Source of the DNA: Ichthyophthirius multifiliis
Taxonomy: Eukaryota; Ciliophora; Oligohymenophorea; Hymenostomatida
Reading direction: 5' to 3'
Length of the DNA: 64,000 nucleotides
NCBI RefSeq assembly: GCF_000220395.1
Contig: NW_004086411.1
Location: 62,001 to 126,000 of the forward strand
Position 1 is the stretch's first letter. Each line of letters starts with the position of its first letter. The position numbers and the translations under genes are program-made. The notes under the pieces were generated by a model, which was not told where the DNA came from, did not search any database, and saw only the letters and a program-made list of their open reading frames with translations. Shown in pieces: positions 1-12,134 of this stretch.

Positions 1-53
1 ACTTAATCATAACTGCTTAAATTTTAAATTTCATTACAGTTATTTTATTTTTT

Positions 54-1176
54 TCAATACTTTTTATAGAATTAGTTAAAATATTATTTTTATTACGTGG
101 GGAATTTTCGTAACTTTTACTTTTTAAAGTATTTAAATTTAATTTTAGTTATTCTTTTAATTATATTTTAGATAGGTTTGGACATTATATTTTTTATTTA
201 TTTAAAATGTTTACCATATTTTACACTTTTTATTTTAATTTACTCATATTATTTTTTGTGTATAATTCGTCAATTTTTTTTTAAAAAAAGATTGGGTAAT
301 TTGATGTCCGTTTTTTTAATTTTCTTTATTTAATTTTTATTTCAAAATCAAGTTTTCTTTAATTAATCCACTTATTTGCATATTTTTTTGGTATAGTTAT
401 TGTATTATTTTTAGATTTTCTTATTTTAATGTTTATATCTAGTCCATTAATTATTTGAATATATTTTTAGGACTGATATTAAGTTATTATTTTTAATTTG
501 TTTGTTTTAATACATTAATATTTTAGAATATATTTTATACTTGTTTTTTTATTATGTTTTTATGTAAACTTATATTTTATATAATTTAATTTTTTAAGAT
601 TTTATTATTTTCTTTAATTAAAATTTTCTTATTTTTGTTTAAAATTTTATTATAATTTTGCATATTTTCAAATAACGACTAAGCTTTTGTCACTTTAATA
701 TTATTTTTAAAGTTATCTTTTAAAAAAATACATGTTTTACTTTATTTATGACTTTAATTAACTTCTTTTATATTTTATTAACTATTAGCATTATTTTATA
801 ATTTAATATTTTTCATATAATAATCCATTTATTTAGGATAAATTAATGATTTAAACTTTTAATTATCAATTATTTTATATTTAAATTATTTTTTTATAAT
901 TGTTAAATTAGGATTACTTTTATTTTACTTTTATTATTATTTTATATTATTACATTAACTATTAGTTTCTTATGTTTATGATTATTAAAAATTATGAAAG
1001 GAATTTAGAAAATATTCGCAAAGATAATTTTTATTAAAATCTTCATTTTAAGATACAATTTATTATTGAGTTTTTTATTGATTGTTTTAAATGTTTTTTT
1101 TGTATAATTTTATATTTTAGGTCTTCGTTATTTAAGCTAATTTTTAAGCTATAATTTACAAATCATTTATATTCAT
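54..1176 (-). CDS. hypothetical Gln/Asn/Lys-rich coiled-coil protein, one frameshift
   Basis: Read with TAA/TAG as Gln this is an open frame of about 374 codons from the ATG at 1176 to a TGA at 54-56. Composition is Gln, Asn, Lys, Ile and Leu rich, with heptad-like stretches in the C-terminal half suggesting coiled coil. I recognise no catalytic motif or family. The frame shifts by one base at a 9-A run (about 272-280, minus sense), so either one A is miscounted in the assembly or the gene is damaged. The frame stays open upstream of the chosen ATG, so an earlier exon cannot be excluded. The function is unknown; coding potential is inferred from codon composition only. Confidence 0.5.
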
Positions 1177-2226
1177 TTTTTATTTTATTTTATTTAGTTT
1201 TTTCTTTTTATTTTTTTTACAAAATTATATATTAAATAAAATGTTGTTTAGAATTTATTTTTTTATTATTTTTGTATAATAAAGTAAAAGCTTTAATTTT
1301 TATATTAAGTAATATTATATAATTTGTTATATTAATATAAGTATTTTTACTAAATAATATATGTATTAGAAATAAATATTGAAAAATTATATTTTATTTT
1401 TATTTATAAATAAAAAAATTTATATTATATAATGTTTTAAATAACTAAAAAAATAAATATAAACAACTTTTTTTTATTAAATTAAAAATATTTATAAACA
1501 AAATAATAAATTTTTTAATAATTATATAGTTAAAATAATAATATTTTTTTTTTTAACTTTATTATTAATTTAAATTATAAATATTATTATTCAAATAATA
1601 ATACAAATTTACTAACATCTTATTTATTTAAATTAATTTATTTTATATTTTAATCATAATTTTATTCTTATTAATTATTATATTATGTTTATAATTTTAA
1701 TTTACTTTTTTTTTTAAATATTATATTTAAAATTATTACTTTTTTATTTAATATATTTATAAATATACTTTTATAAGCTATTTTTTCATTATTATTTTAG
1801 TATTTTTTATACTTAACCTGTTTATTTATATTTTATGGAAATACTTATTTTTAAAATTTACATTAAACACCATTTTTAATAATATTATATAATTATATAC
1901 AAATATGTTAAAAATTAACTTATTAACTTATTTGACATTTTTTTTCTAACAATTTTAATTAATATTTTAATTATATGATTATTTAATTAAATTTTAATAC
2001 TTAAAAATAAAAATGATAATCAAAGAAAATATTATTTACAATAATTAAAATGCTAAATTTTATATTTAAATTAATATTCTATAATTATCTAAATATTATT
2101 AATATTTCTTTTTTTCTAAAAAGAAAAAACTAAAAAAAACTAAAGTTTTTAAACATTAAAACTCTTATTTTCCATTCTAATTAATTATTATTTATTCTCC
2201 TTTTTCACATTATATAATTAACTGAT
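1177..2226. other. AT-rich intergenic stretch
   Basis: Nearly pure A/T with T-runs. On minus, an ATG at 1873 opens a frame running below 1560 with some Gln/Asn-rich coding-like sequence. TGA is rare by chance in such DNA, so I do not call a gene. Nothing else is recognisable. Confidence 0.3.
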
Positions 2227-2640
2227 TCATATTTTTTATCTAAAATATATGCCTTTATTTTTAATATTTTACATTTTATACAATTTTAGTCCTGCACTTA
2301 TTAATTTTTCTAATATTTATATGATTTCTTAATATTCTTTATTTGAAAAAAATATAAATTTTTCCGTATTAGTATTTTTACATTTTTTCCTATTTTTTAA
2401 TCATTATATTCTAATCTAATTTTCAAAGATAAATCAAAATTATTTAAAAAGAAATTCCATTGTGAGATTATAAAATAAATTTAAGAATTTTTTTTTATTT
2501 ATATAGAAAAATTAATAACTCTCTAAATTATTTTTATTAATCTTTATGAATAATATATAAGTCTCCTTATAATTGATATAAAATGCTATAATATTTTTTT
2601 TTTTATGAAGTTTCTTAAACTATTTTTAATCCATTTTCAT
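2227..2640 (-). CDS. small hypothetical protein, two compensating frameshifts
   Basis: A coding-like stretch of about 137 codons from ATG 2640 to TGA 2227-2229. The start reads MKMDQKQFKKLHKK. After an 11-A run the coding signal moves to the next frame, with hydrophobic and basic residues around 2590-2420. It returns to the first frame at a second A-run near 2395 for the C-terminal part, which contains ISAGLKLYKM. The two shifts cancel, consistent with homopolymer miscounts. No known domain is recognised. Codon choice and residue mix resemble the real genes here, but this could also be a decayed gene. Confidence 0.35.
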
Positions 2641-3278
2641 ATTTAATTTTATTAAAAATACATTTACCCTAAAAAAAATAACACTACAAATCATTTTAAA
2701 TATTTTTATTTTGTTTAGTATAATAGTAAAATTCTATAATTTACTTTATATAAAAAAAAATGAGTTAAGTTTTTTAAAATTAAATATTTTTATCTAAATT
2801 TTAATATTTTTTTGGAAATATAAAAAAATTATTTTTGAATAGTTTATATATTTTTTTAATTTCTTAGATAAAATATTAATTTATTAATAAATTAATTTAA
2901 GTCCATTACTAAAAATATATTATTTTTTATATTTTTGCTTAAACAAAAAAATTAAATTTAAATAACTTTTTAAGAAAATTAATTTTTTATTTTAATAAAA
3001 ATGAAATTATTTAAATATGTTTTTGATTATTTAATCTTTTAAAGCTTTTTATTATATATTTATATTAAATAATAAGTTTATTTTAATTATAAAATATTTA
3101 TAAATACTATAAACTTATAAAATAAGCATGTATTCTATAATTTAATCAAATAATATTTATTTTCTAAAAATAAAAATAAGATATCTTATCTTATATATTA
3201 AACATAAAATAAAAAAAAATTAAAATTAAAATAAATTTAAAATAAAAGAAAAGACAGACCAAAAAAAAAAAAAAACAC
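2641..3278. other. AT-rich intergenic region upstream of uL22m
   Basis: No coding signal seen. It presumably holds the divergent 5' regions of the small minus gene and the plus-strand ribosomal protein gene. Poly-A tracts precede the ATG. Confidence 0.4.
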
Positions 3279-4506
3279 ATGATATTAAGCAAAATAAAAT
3301 AAATATATCCTTAAGCTTCTAATATAACATAAAAAATAACTTTCAACATGCGAACATACTAAGAGACAGTTATATACCCAAAAAACCATTTAACAAAAAA
3401 AGTATTTACTCGTGAAGATTTCGAAATAAAAAAATAATATGGTGAAAATTATGAATAATTAAAACTACAAAAAGAATTAGAAAAATAACAATTTTAAAAA
3501 GAAGTTCAAATAAAATAAATCTCATCAAATGATAGAAATCCATTAAATCACATAAAAGTTAAAATAAACTCCAATATCCATACAAATGCAGACTTAAAAT
3601 AATAAATTGTAACCCAGTACCCTCTTATAATATAATAATAGACCGAAGATCCTATTTTTTTGAAAGTATTACCAAAAGAATAGCCTGTATTAGTTAGTTC
3701 TTATACACGAGATGTTCAAAGTTCTATAAAAAGATTATGGCTACCAGCCAGATTATGTAGAAGAAAACACGTATATGATGCTTTGACAGAATTGCAATCC
3801 ATAAGAACCAAAGCTTCAGGTTTAATTTAAGAGGCTTTGGAAAAAACTTTAAGAAAAGCACGAGTGAAATAAATGGATTAAAATAGATTATACATCCATT
3901 CTGTACAAATTGGAAGACATAAAAAAACATAAGGAATTTGGTACAGAGGAAAAGGGAGAGCAGGAACAAAACATAGATAAACTTCAATTATAAAAGTTTA
4001 TTTAAAGGAAAAAAGTGTAAAAGATATGTATAAAGATATGTTATAGGGAAAAAGTGCGCCGGTTATGGCATATTTTATGAGATAAAAATTAATCTAAAAT
4101 AATGCAGGATATAAAGAAATTAAAGAAGCTTAGAGAGTTATTACAGCAAAAGGAAGATAATAATAAAGATTAATGTTAAAAAGAACTGTATAATGTCTTT
4201 ATATGAAGTTTAAGGTATATTAAAAATAAATATAATAAAATATAATATTAGTTTATATATATATAAAATTAAATATTTATTTAAAATATATAATAAATAA
4301 TTTTTTATGCATATAAATATATATATATTCATATTTTTCAGTTAAAAGGAAGAACTATAAATAAAAATTTAATTGAAGAAAGAATTTTAGAAAAAGAATC
4401 TTCTGAATTCGCTGAAAAATATGATGAATAATAACTTAAAGTTTAAGACGAACCTATTAGAAAAAGAATGGAAGTTTTTAAAAAAAATTAGGAATTAACA
4501 GGATGA
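3279..4506 (+). CDS. MRPL22: mitochondrial large-subunit ribosomal protein uL22m (L22)
   Basis: Two exons, 3279-4214 and 4342-4506, split by a 127-nt GT-AG intron, encode 366 aa ending at TGA. The core matches the uL22 fold: SSIKRLWLPARLCRRKHVYD, then the C-terminal hairpin region with IHSVQIGRHKKTQGIWYRGK and GRAGTKHRQTSII, where bacterial L22 binds 23S rRNA and lines the exit tunnel. I take the first ATG at 3279 over the in-frame ATG at 3348 because the extra residues (MILSKIKQIYPQASN) look like a mitochondrial presequence. The long N-terminal extension and ~55-residue charged tail are typical of enlarged ciliate mitoribosomal proteins. Family assignment is firm; mitochondrial location is inferred from the presequence and divergence from cytosolic uL22. 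Confidence 0.85.
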
Positions 4507-4944
4507 ATAATATTTAAACAGAAGAATATATTTAATATTATTTTTAATTCTTTTTATTATATATTTTTTTCTAAAAAAAACAAATAAAAATTATTTAAAT
4601 ATTTTTTTTTTTTTTTCTAATAATAAAATATGAGATTTATAAATTATTTTTTATGGTATCAAATTTAATATTTTATATATATATTTTTTTTTTTTTAAAT
4701 AAAATTAAGAATACATATTTAAATAAAAAGCTTTAAATATATAAATATATAAATATAATAAAAAAAACAAATTTAGCTAAATCAATATTTATTATTATTT
4801 AAAAAAAAAAAAATTATTATTTAAAAATATGAATTATAATTTATTTTAATATTAAATATAGTAATAATATATTTATTATTAAAAAATATTTATTTATAAA
4901 ATAAAATAATTCATATTAAAAAAGAAAAATTAAAGTTATAAGAT
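4507..4944. other. AT-rich spacer
   Basis: Poly-A/T and TA-rich DNA with no open coding signal; it separates uL22m from the next plus-strand gene. Confidence 0.4.
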
Positions 4945-6201
4945 ATGACTTCAAACAATCAACCAGAAGATTTTGATCTTTTCGATGATTTCTAAGATGC
5001 CAATATTGTAAATAATTAATAATAACAATAAAAACCGATAAACTTGAATGTATTAGAAAAATATCAGCAAGATAAATAAGATAATACTAATAATGGTAAT
5101 TAAAATATCGAAAAAAATCAAAATGATGGTGATTTTGATTTATTCAGTGATTTCTAAACCCCTTAATAAAATAATAACGAATTTAAATAAAATTAAAATG
5201 AAATTAATATAAAATAAGAAATAAATTAATAAAAAAATAATAACGATAATTTTTAAAATAATGATATTACATAATAATTTAATTAAAATGAATCAGGATT
5301 AGATTAATAAAATATTAAAAATTAATATTAAAAACAAAATAATGATTTATAATAAGAAATTAAAGAAGATATTTAGTATATATAATAGGCAAATTAAAAT
5401 AATAATTAAGATTAATAATAATTAAGTGATTATAGAGAAAATTTAAAATAGAATAATTAAAATTATTTATAAGATATATAAAATGAAAATGAAAATTTTA
5501 ATAATATAGAAGAAAATAAATATGAAAAATAAATATAATATTAAGAAGAAATAAATAATTAAAGTTAAAAAGATTTATAATTTAAATAATAATAATAAAT
5601 ATATTAAGTATAAGAATAAGAATAAGAATAAGAATAAGAATAAGAATAAGAATAAGAATAAGAATAAGAATAAGAATAAGAATAAGAATAAGAATAAGAA
5701 TAAGAATAAGAATAAGAATAAGAATAAGAATAAGAATAAGAATAAGAATAAGAATAAGAATAAGAATAAGAATAAGAATAAGAATAAGAATAAGAATAAG
5801 AATAAGAATAAGAATAAGAATAAGAATAAGAATAAGAATAAGAATAAGAATAAGAATAAGAATAAGAATAAGAATAAGAATAAGAATAAGAATAAGAATA
5901 AGAATAAGAATAAGAATAAGAATAAGAATAAGAATAAGAATAAGAATAAGAATAAGAATAAGAATAAGAATAAGAATAAGAATAAGAATAAGAATAAGAA
6001 TAAATGAATGAATAAGAATAAATGAATGAATAAGAATAAGAATAAGAATAAGAATAAGAATAAGAATAAGAATAAGAATAAGAATAAGAATAAGAATAAG
6101 AATAAATGAATGAATAAGAATAAATGAATGAATAAGAATAAGAATAAGAATAAGAATAAGAATAAGAATAAGAATAAGAATAAGAATAAGAATAAGAATA
6201 A

Positions 6202-6240
<39 letters not shown>

Positions 6241-7666
6241 GAATAATAATAATAATAATATTAATAATATAATGATTTTTATTAAAATTAAGAATTTGGA
6301 AATAATGTTTAAAATTAAGTTTTTTAAAGTATTAACAAAGATTAAATAAATTAAAACTAAAATAACGAATAAAATTTAATAAATTAATTAGAAAATAATT
6401 AAAATGAATTTGATTTGTTTGAAAATTAAAATAATTAATAATTTTTACAAAATGTTTAATAAGATTAAATATAAATAAATGAAAATAATTAATAATATGT
6501 TTAAAAATAATAAAATCTAAATTAAGATAAAGCTGAATTTTAAGTTTAATAAATTCATTAAGAACCTTTATAATAAGAACATATTAATTAATAAAAAAAC
6601 GAAAATATATATCATAATCAAAATTCTTAAAATGAAGATGAACTTTTTGGAGAATTTGATAATAATGATAATTAAAATAAAGAAAAAAATAATAATATTA
6701 GCAATTCTGAATATAATTAATAACCTAATATTGAATAAACTAATTAAATTTAAAATGAATTTGAAGAAAATAATAATAAAAATGAAGATATAGAATGTTA
6801 AGATGATTTTCTTTTTAAATAAATAAATATAAAAAATATAGAAAATTCAATTATTTAAAATAATAATTAATTTGATAATTTTTAACAAATTTAAAATATT
6901 TAAAAACATGAAAAAGTTAATGATAATAATATTTAAAATAAAGAAAATATAAATAAATAATAGACTGATAATAATGACGATTTTGATTTCGGAGATTTCG
7001 GAGAATCTTAATGTACAAAATAATAATAATCAATTATCTTAATATAGAGTTAAGAAAAAAAATTCAAGAATAATAATAAGATTTATATAAAAATTAAAAT
7101 AATGAGTTTAATAATATTTAATAAGAAAATTAATAATAAGAAAAAATAATTATTAATTAAATAATAATAATAATCAAGATGATTTTGATGAGTTTGGCAA
7201 TTTCGAATAAGTACATACAAAAATTAATCAAAATTATTAAGATGTTCCAGAAACAACTTAAAATTAAGAAGATTATGTATAATAAAATGTATAGTAAGTA
7301 AACGAATAAGATTAAGAAGATGAATTTGGTGATTTTAATGAAATATAGCCTTAAAATCAAAATTAATTACCATAATAATAATAAAATATTTAGCAAGAAG
7401 AAGTTACAAATTAATGTAAAAATCAAGAAGAAGAAGAAGAATTTGGAGATTTCGAAGAAGCATAAGAAGAAAAAGAAAAAAATATATAAAAATAAGAAAT
7501 TAAACATAATTATGAAAATGATGATAATTTTGGTGATTTCGAAGAAGTTTAACCTAATTAATAAATATAAAATAATTTAAAATAATATTCGAATTAGTAA
7601 CCATAAAATGAATAAGATTTTGTAAATTCTTAATTATTTAAAAATTATTTAAAAAATAATAAATAT

Positions 7667-7706
<40 letters not shown>

Positions 7707-8807
7707 TTACATATATAAAAAAAAAAAATTGTATATATATATATTTACTTTTTTTAATAGACTATTATTGGTAGAGATTAAAATTATTTATAATATTTAA
7801 ACTTTTCTATAATTTAAAATTTAAATATAATTTCAACATAAAGTTTAATGCGAATTAACTTAAAAGAAAATAATGAAATTATTATAAATAAATAATAAAA
7901 TATTCTTAAGTAATTATTTAGTTAATTTATAAAATAAAAAAAATAAGATTTGAAGATATTTATAATGAATTAAATAAAAAATCTTAAGGAAATGAAAACT
8001 AAAGAATAATTACTGAATTATATAATGATAAAAAATAGACTATAGGAAAACCAAGATATAAACATGAAAAAAGTAACTAAAACAAATATTAGAAAACATT
8101 TTATTTTTATTAAAAAAAGAATACATAGAAGATCCAATAAAAAGTACATAAATATAATATCTAAAAACAAATAAACTTATTTGGTAAAATTCGTATTGCA
8201 GAAAATAGTAAATATTATATATTTATTGCAATATTATATTGTATTTAATATTTAATATAATAAAAGATTATTTGATAATTTAAGATTAAAAATAGAAGAT
8301 AATTTTAATAAACAAGAGATGATTCAAAAGTACAACATAATATTGAAGAAGCATAAGAAATATCATATAATGATGATTATAAATAAAATGTTTATTTATA
8401 ACAAAAAAATTCAGATAATGAAATATCAAATATAAAAATTGAAAAAAAAATGCTTTAAATATAATAATAATAAAATCAAAAAATAATATAAGATTAAAAA
8501 ATAATAATAATAATAATAATAAAATTAAAAATAAATATAAGATAATTTAATTTAAAATTAATAATAATAAGCTACTTATGCGTAATAAAATAACTTATAT
8601 GAAAATAATATTAATTAGAATAAAAATGAATTATAATAAAATAATAACTATATATAATAAGATTTTGATTATTATGCTGATTTTAACGAATAAAAGTAAT
8701 AAGCTATATAAATAGATTCTTAAGCACTAGAATATATAAAATAATTACCAAATTTAAAATTTGTATATTCGAAATCAATAAGTTATCCACCAGCTTTATT
8801 TTCATGA
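4945..8807 (+). CDS. large Gln/Asn-rich protein with repeated acidic FxxF/FGDF motifs and a (Gln-Glu)n expansion
   Basis: Starts MTSNNQPEDFDLFDDFQD and is extremely Gln/Asn rich. Short acidic-aromatic motifs recur: DFDLFDDF, DFDLFSDF, EFDLFEN, DELFGEF, DFDFGDFGES, DFDEFGNFE, DEFGDFNE, EEFGDFEE and DNFGDFEE. [DE]FGxF peptides of this type bind adaptin-ear domains in clathrin-associated proteins such as aftiphilin, so a membrane-traffic adaptor role is an inference. The middle is a hexanucleotide repeat encoding Gln-Glu, then poly-Gln. The frame moves near 7060 and 7145 at A-runs. A probable intron lies at 7622-7760, and another begins at 8208 whose acceptor I could not place. The tail (to TGA 8805-8807) ends YPPALFS. 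Exons beyond 7760 may belong to a separate gene; the 3' model is uncertain. Confidence 0.5.
5611..6234 (+). repeat. TAAGAA hexanucleotide array encoding (Gln-Glu)n, ending in TAA triplets (poly-Gln)
   Basis: From 5611 to 6000 the unit TAAGAA repeats without error, 65 copies. There are then short interruptions (TAAATGAATGAA near 6001, 6019, 6103 and 6121) and further copies, followed by pure TAA triplets from about 6202. The whole array stays in the reading frame of the host gene, so under the ciliate code it encodes a long alternating Gln-Glu tract followed by poly-Gln. Confidence 0.95.
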
Positions 8808-8874
8808 TATTTTTATTCTTTTATATTAAAAAATTTTTATTTATTTATATCTTTTATGTTTTTTTTTTTTTTTT

Positions 8875-9255
8875 TCAATATGAAATTAAATATTAAGTAT
8901 CATCTTTAACAAATATATTATATATTTTTTTAGAAAGTACTTTTCCTAATTTCTTTTCTACTTTGCCTTTTTATCCTTTATAAATTATATTAACTAGTAA
9001 TTTTTCTCTTAATTTTTCTTCTAAAAAATAAAAAAAACATGAAAAAAATTATTATTATTTATATAAATAATTCTCAAAAAAAAAAAAATACCTTATAATT
9101 CTAAATAAGCATTCATTAATTTTTTATAACTATTATATATTTTAGCTATCCCTACAGCTTTTTTTTCACTTATTTAATTAATTGACATTAGCATTTTTAT
9201 CCAAATTTATTCATAAAATCCATTTAAACCTTTAAAAATAAATAAAAAAAAAGAA

Positions 9256-9310
<55 letters not shown>

Positions 9311-10083
9311 TATTTACCTTCTGCTGTAGCTAATTCTAGATTTTCTTTTGTTTTAGTATCGTACATTCCTAATTATTTTTTATATTTTGATTTAATAATG
9401 GACTAAACACATTAATTTAAATACTCTTAACTTTCTTTATAACCATAAGTAATTTTCTAGTCTATATCATATAAAATTCCTAATTAACATAACCAATCTT
9501 ATAAATCACTATCTGTTGCAATATTTTCTTATTCTGAATCGATAAAAATTTTTTTTAAAAAACCATTTTTTTATTCTTCATTTGTCATTTATAAAATTTA
9601 ATTTTGCAATTATAATGAAATAAACATGTCTTTAATGTCTTCTAAAAGTAGTACATTTTTACAATTTTATTCTTTTTTTTTAACTATTTAGTTAGTTAAT
9701 TCTTCCAAGGTATTATATTGACTAAATTATTATCTGTTATAGTATAATATATTTAATTTTAATGTTTATTCTATAATTTCTTCATATTCTTTTTAATTTT
9801 TCTCAATTTATTATTCTTCATTAAGGCCATATTTTTAAAATATATCACTTAATGCTTTTGATTGTTAGCTTTTATCACTACATTTTTTTGTTTTTTGATC
9901 TTTTTTTCTTTTTATGGTGTAAAATTTTAATTAGTTATACTCTAAGTAAGGCATTTTTTATACTTCTATATCGGTTTCAAGGCATTAGTTATAGAAATCT
10001 TGAAATTATTGAAGAATATTAAAGTTTTCACCAAATTGTAAAAGAATGTCTTCTGTTTTTCCTGAATTTATAGATATTTTCAT
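8875..10083 (-). CDS. EME1: EME1-like subunit of the MUS81 structure-specific endonuclease
   Basis: Three exons, 9318-10083, 9092-9229 and 8875-9020, with introns of 88 and 71 nt, give 349 aa that close exactly in frame. The C-terminal third aligns by eye with the helix-hairpin-helix end of EME1: IWIKMLMSINQISEKKAVG, then a conserved spacing to VEKKLGKVLSKKIYNIF, paralleling human EME1's VGPDLSRRI region. The N-terminal part is where the ERCC4 nuclease fold should be, but the ERKxxxD catalytic signature of MUS81 is not visible, as expected for the inactive EME1 partner. With MUS81 it would cut branched recombination intermediates in the nucleus. A divergent MUS81 is the main alternative. The gene converges on the FGDF gene, with 67 nt between stops. 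Confidence 0.6.
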
Positions 10084-10371
10084 TTTTTACTTTTTCTTTT
10101 TTTTATTTTTTAAACAGTATTTTTTTTATTTTATAAAATTTGGAATGTATTTTTTTTATTTTATAAAATTTGGAAGGTATTTTTTTTATTTTTTGAATTC
10201 AAAATTAAAAAAGTGTGCTTTTTTTTAATTTCAAAAAATATGTATATGATATTATTTATAAAATAAAAAATTAGTATATTAAAAATTTATATGTTATTAT
10301 TTTTTAAATTTAAAAATAAAACATTTTCAAAATAAAAGCTTATTTTATTTTCTTTGTATAATTGGGGAATT
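10084..10371. other. AT-rich spacer 5' of the EME1-like gene
   Basis: Contains a tandem pair of short T-rich segments (about 10115-10190, the unit TTTTATAAAATTTGGAA repeated). No gene is supported. Confidence 0.35.
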
Positions 10372-10640
10372 TCAGATATATAAACTATTAGCTTTTAATC
10401 TTTAACATTATTTAAATTCACTAATGTAAATTGAAACTCTTTCTTTTAAATTTTAGTAATCATCTATTTTTTAAGAAGGGTTAGTAATATAAATATTCAT
10501 ATTATCTAGCCAATTATGTAATCTTTGTTTAAATTAGTTATTTTTTATATATTTCTATTAAAATTATGTTTTAAATTAATTTAAATAATTGAATAATATT
10601 AAGAATTTAAATTTAATAGAAGATTGTTTTTATTTAATTT
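10372..10640 (-). CDS. 3' part of a small hypothetical gene
   Basis: A coding-like minus frame ends at TGA 10372-10374. Its last ~70 residues include QRLHNWLDNMNIYITNPS and NLKERVSIYISEFKQCQR, with a residue mix typical of real genes here rather than intergenic DNA. The frame stays open upstream past 10640, but no ATG in this frame is convincing and an intron may separate the first exon. I do not recognise the family. The length (<120 aa) and lack of a clear start keep confidence low. Confidence 0.35.
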
Positions 10641-10737
10641 CAAATAATGAAAATTTATAAATAGATAATTTTAGGAAAAAATAAAAAAAAATTGCTTAAA
10701 AATATTGTGGAAAAAAATTTGCATTATTTATATATAA

Positions 10738-10769
<32 letters not shown>

Positions 10770-11032
10770 TATATATATATATATTATATATTATTTATTA
10801 TTTAAAATTAAAATTTTAATTTATTTTCATATATATTTTAATTTTATATGTTATATTAATTTTTATATGCTTATTTAAATATATAAATAATGTAATTTAA
10901 TATTATGTTAATTATTTTTTTATAAAAATCATAAATTAATATATATATAAATATTATATATTTTTTTGAGATATTATATATGTAAATTCTATAAAAAAAA
11001 GTAATTATATTTTATTTTTTTATAAAAAAATG
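10641..11032. other. TA-rich intergenic region
   Basis: Alternating TA tracts (10733-10800) and poly-T; no gene signal. Confidence 0.4.
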
Positions 11033-12087
11033 TCAATTATCATGAAATTTTGATAGAGATTTTTAAATATATGAATTATCATTACTATTAACTTCAGTTT
11101 TCTTATTTTCACCTCCTTCATAGCTTTCATTTTCTCTTTTTAGTTATTTTATTTGAGCATTTAATTTGTAATTTTCACTATTTAATTTATTAATGAGTTT
11201 TAATATTCTGGCATATATTTTATCAGGTTCAAATTTTTCATTTACAGATTCAGGTAAATATTTTCTTTATAAAATATTAGCTGAAACAATAATTTTTCTT
11301 AAATATTCTTATAATTTATCAGCAGTGGAAATTTTTACAATTCCTTCCATTGTTTTAAGCATTTCTATTGGATCTCTAATTTCAGCTTGTGGACCATTAT
11401 CTTTTTTTCCTAGAGGATAAACCTTTTAAATATAAAAGATATATAAAAATTTAATAAATATTTATTTATTTTTAATTACTTCTTTACTTTATGAATGCCA
11501 TTTAATAAAAACTTATTATAATTTTTTTTATAAAAGCATATAATTAATTTTATATTCTTCAGCATCTCTTAATTCCATTTCTTTTTCTTTTAATTTTTCT
11601 AAATTTAATTTCATTAATTTATCTCTAGTAGTATCATTTTATCTAAATTAATCAATTTATTTATCAAATTTTTCCTTTATTTATTATTTTTCTATTTCTA
11701 TCATAATATTTTTTTCTTCTAATTCAGTTATTTTTTTATTCAATTCCAAACATAAATTCTCTAACTTTTCGTATTTATTTATAAATTATTTAGAATCTAG
11801 TTCAGGAAATTTAGAATGTAATAAAAGATATTAGGGAATAAATTTCTCTAATTCAGATGAGTCTTTCTTTAAAACATTAAATTAAGTGTTTATTTAATCT
11901 ATATCTTTTTTGAAACATGAGTTTTTCCAGTTTTAGTTTTCGTTCTAAGTTTAAAGTTCAACTATGGTATCTTTTAATTATTCGGATTCTTTTCTTAAAA
12001 TTTCATTTTCTCTTAATAATTTTTCAACTTCAGAAATCATTTCACCAGCCTATTAATTTATATATGTTTAATAAAATATATAAATAA

Positions 12088-12134
<47 letters not shown>

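Noticed and set aside
3724-3987. Hydrophobic minus-strand frame
   Set aside because: Antisense of the uL22m core, which is clearly coded on plus.
6128-6349. Separate small Lys/Asn protein starting in the hexanucleotide array
   Set aside because: It is an off-frame reading of the TAAGAA repeat; the host frame reads Gln-Glu.
9255-9306. TA dinucleotide array as a possible origin or regulatory repeat
   Set aside because: It lies in intron 1 of the EME1-like gene; similar TA tracts occur throughout the window, so there is no special signal.
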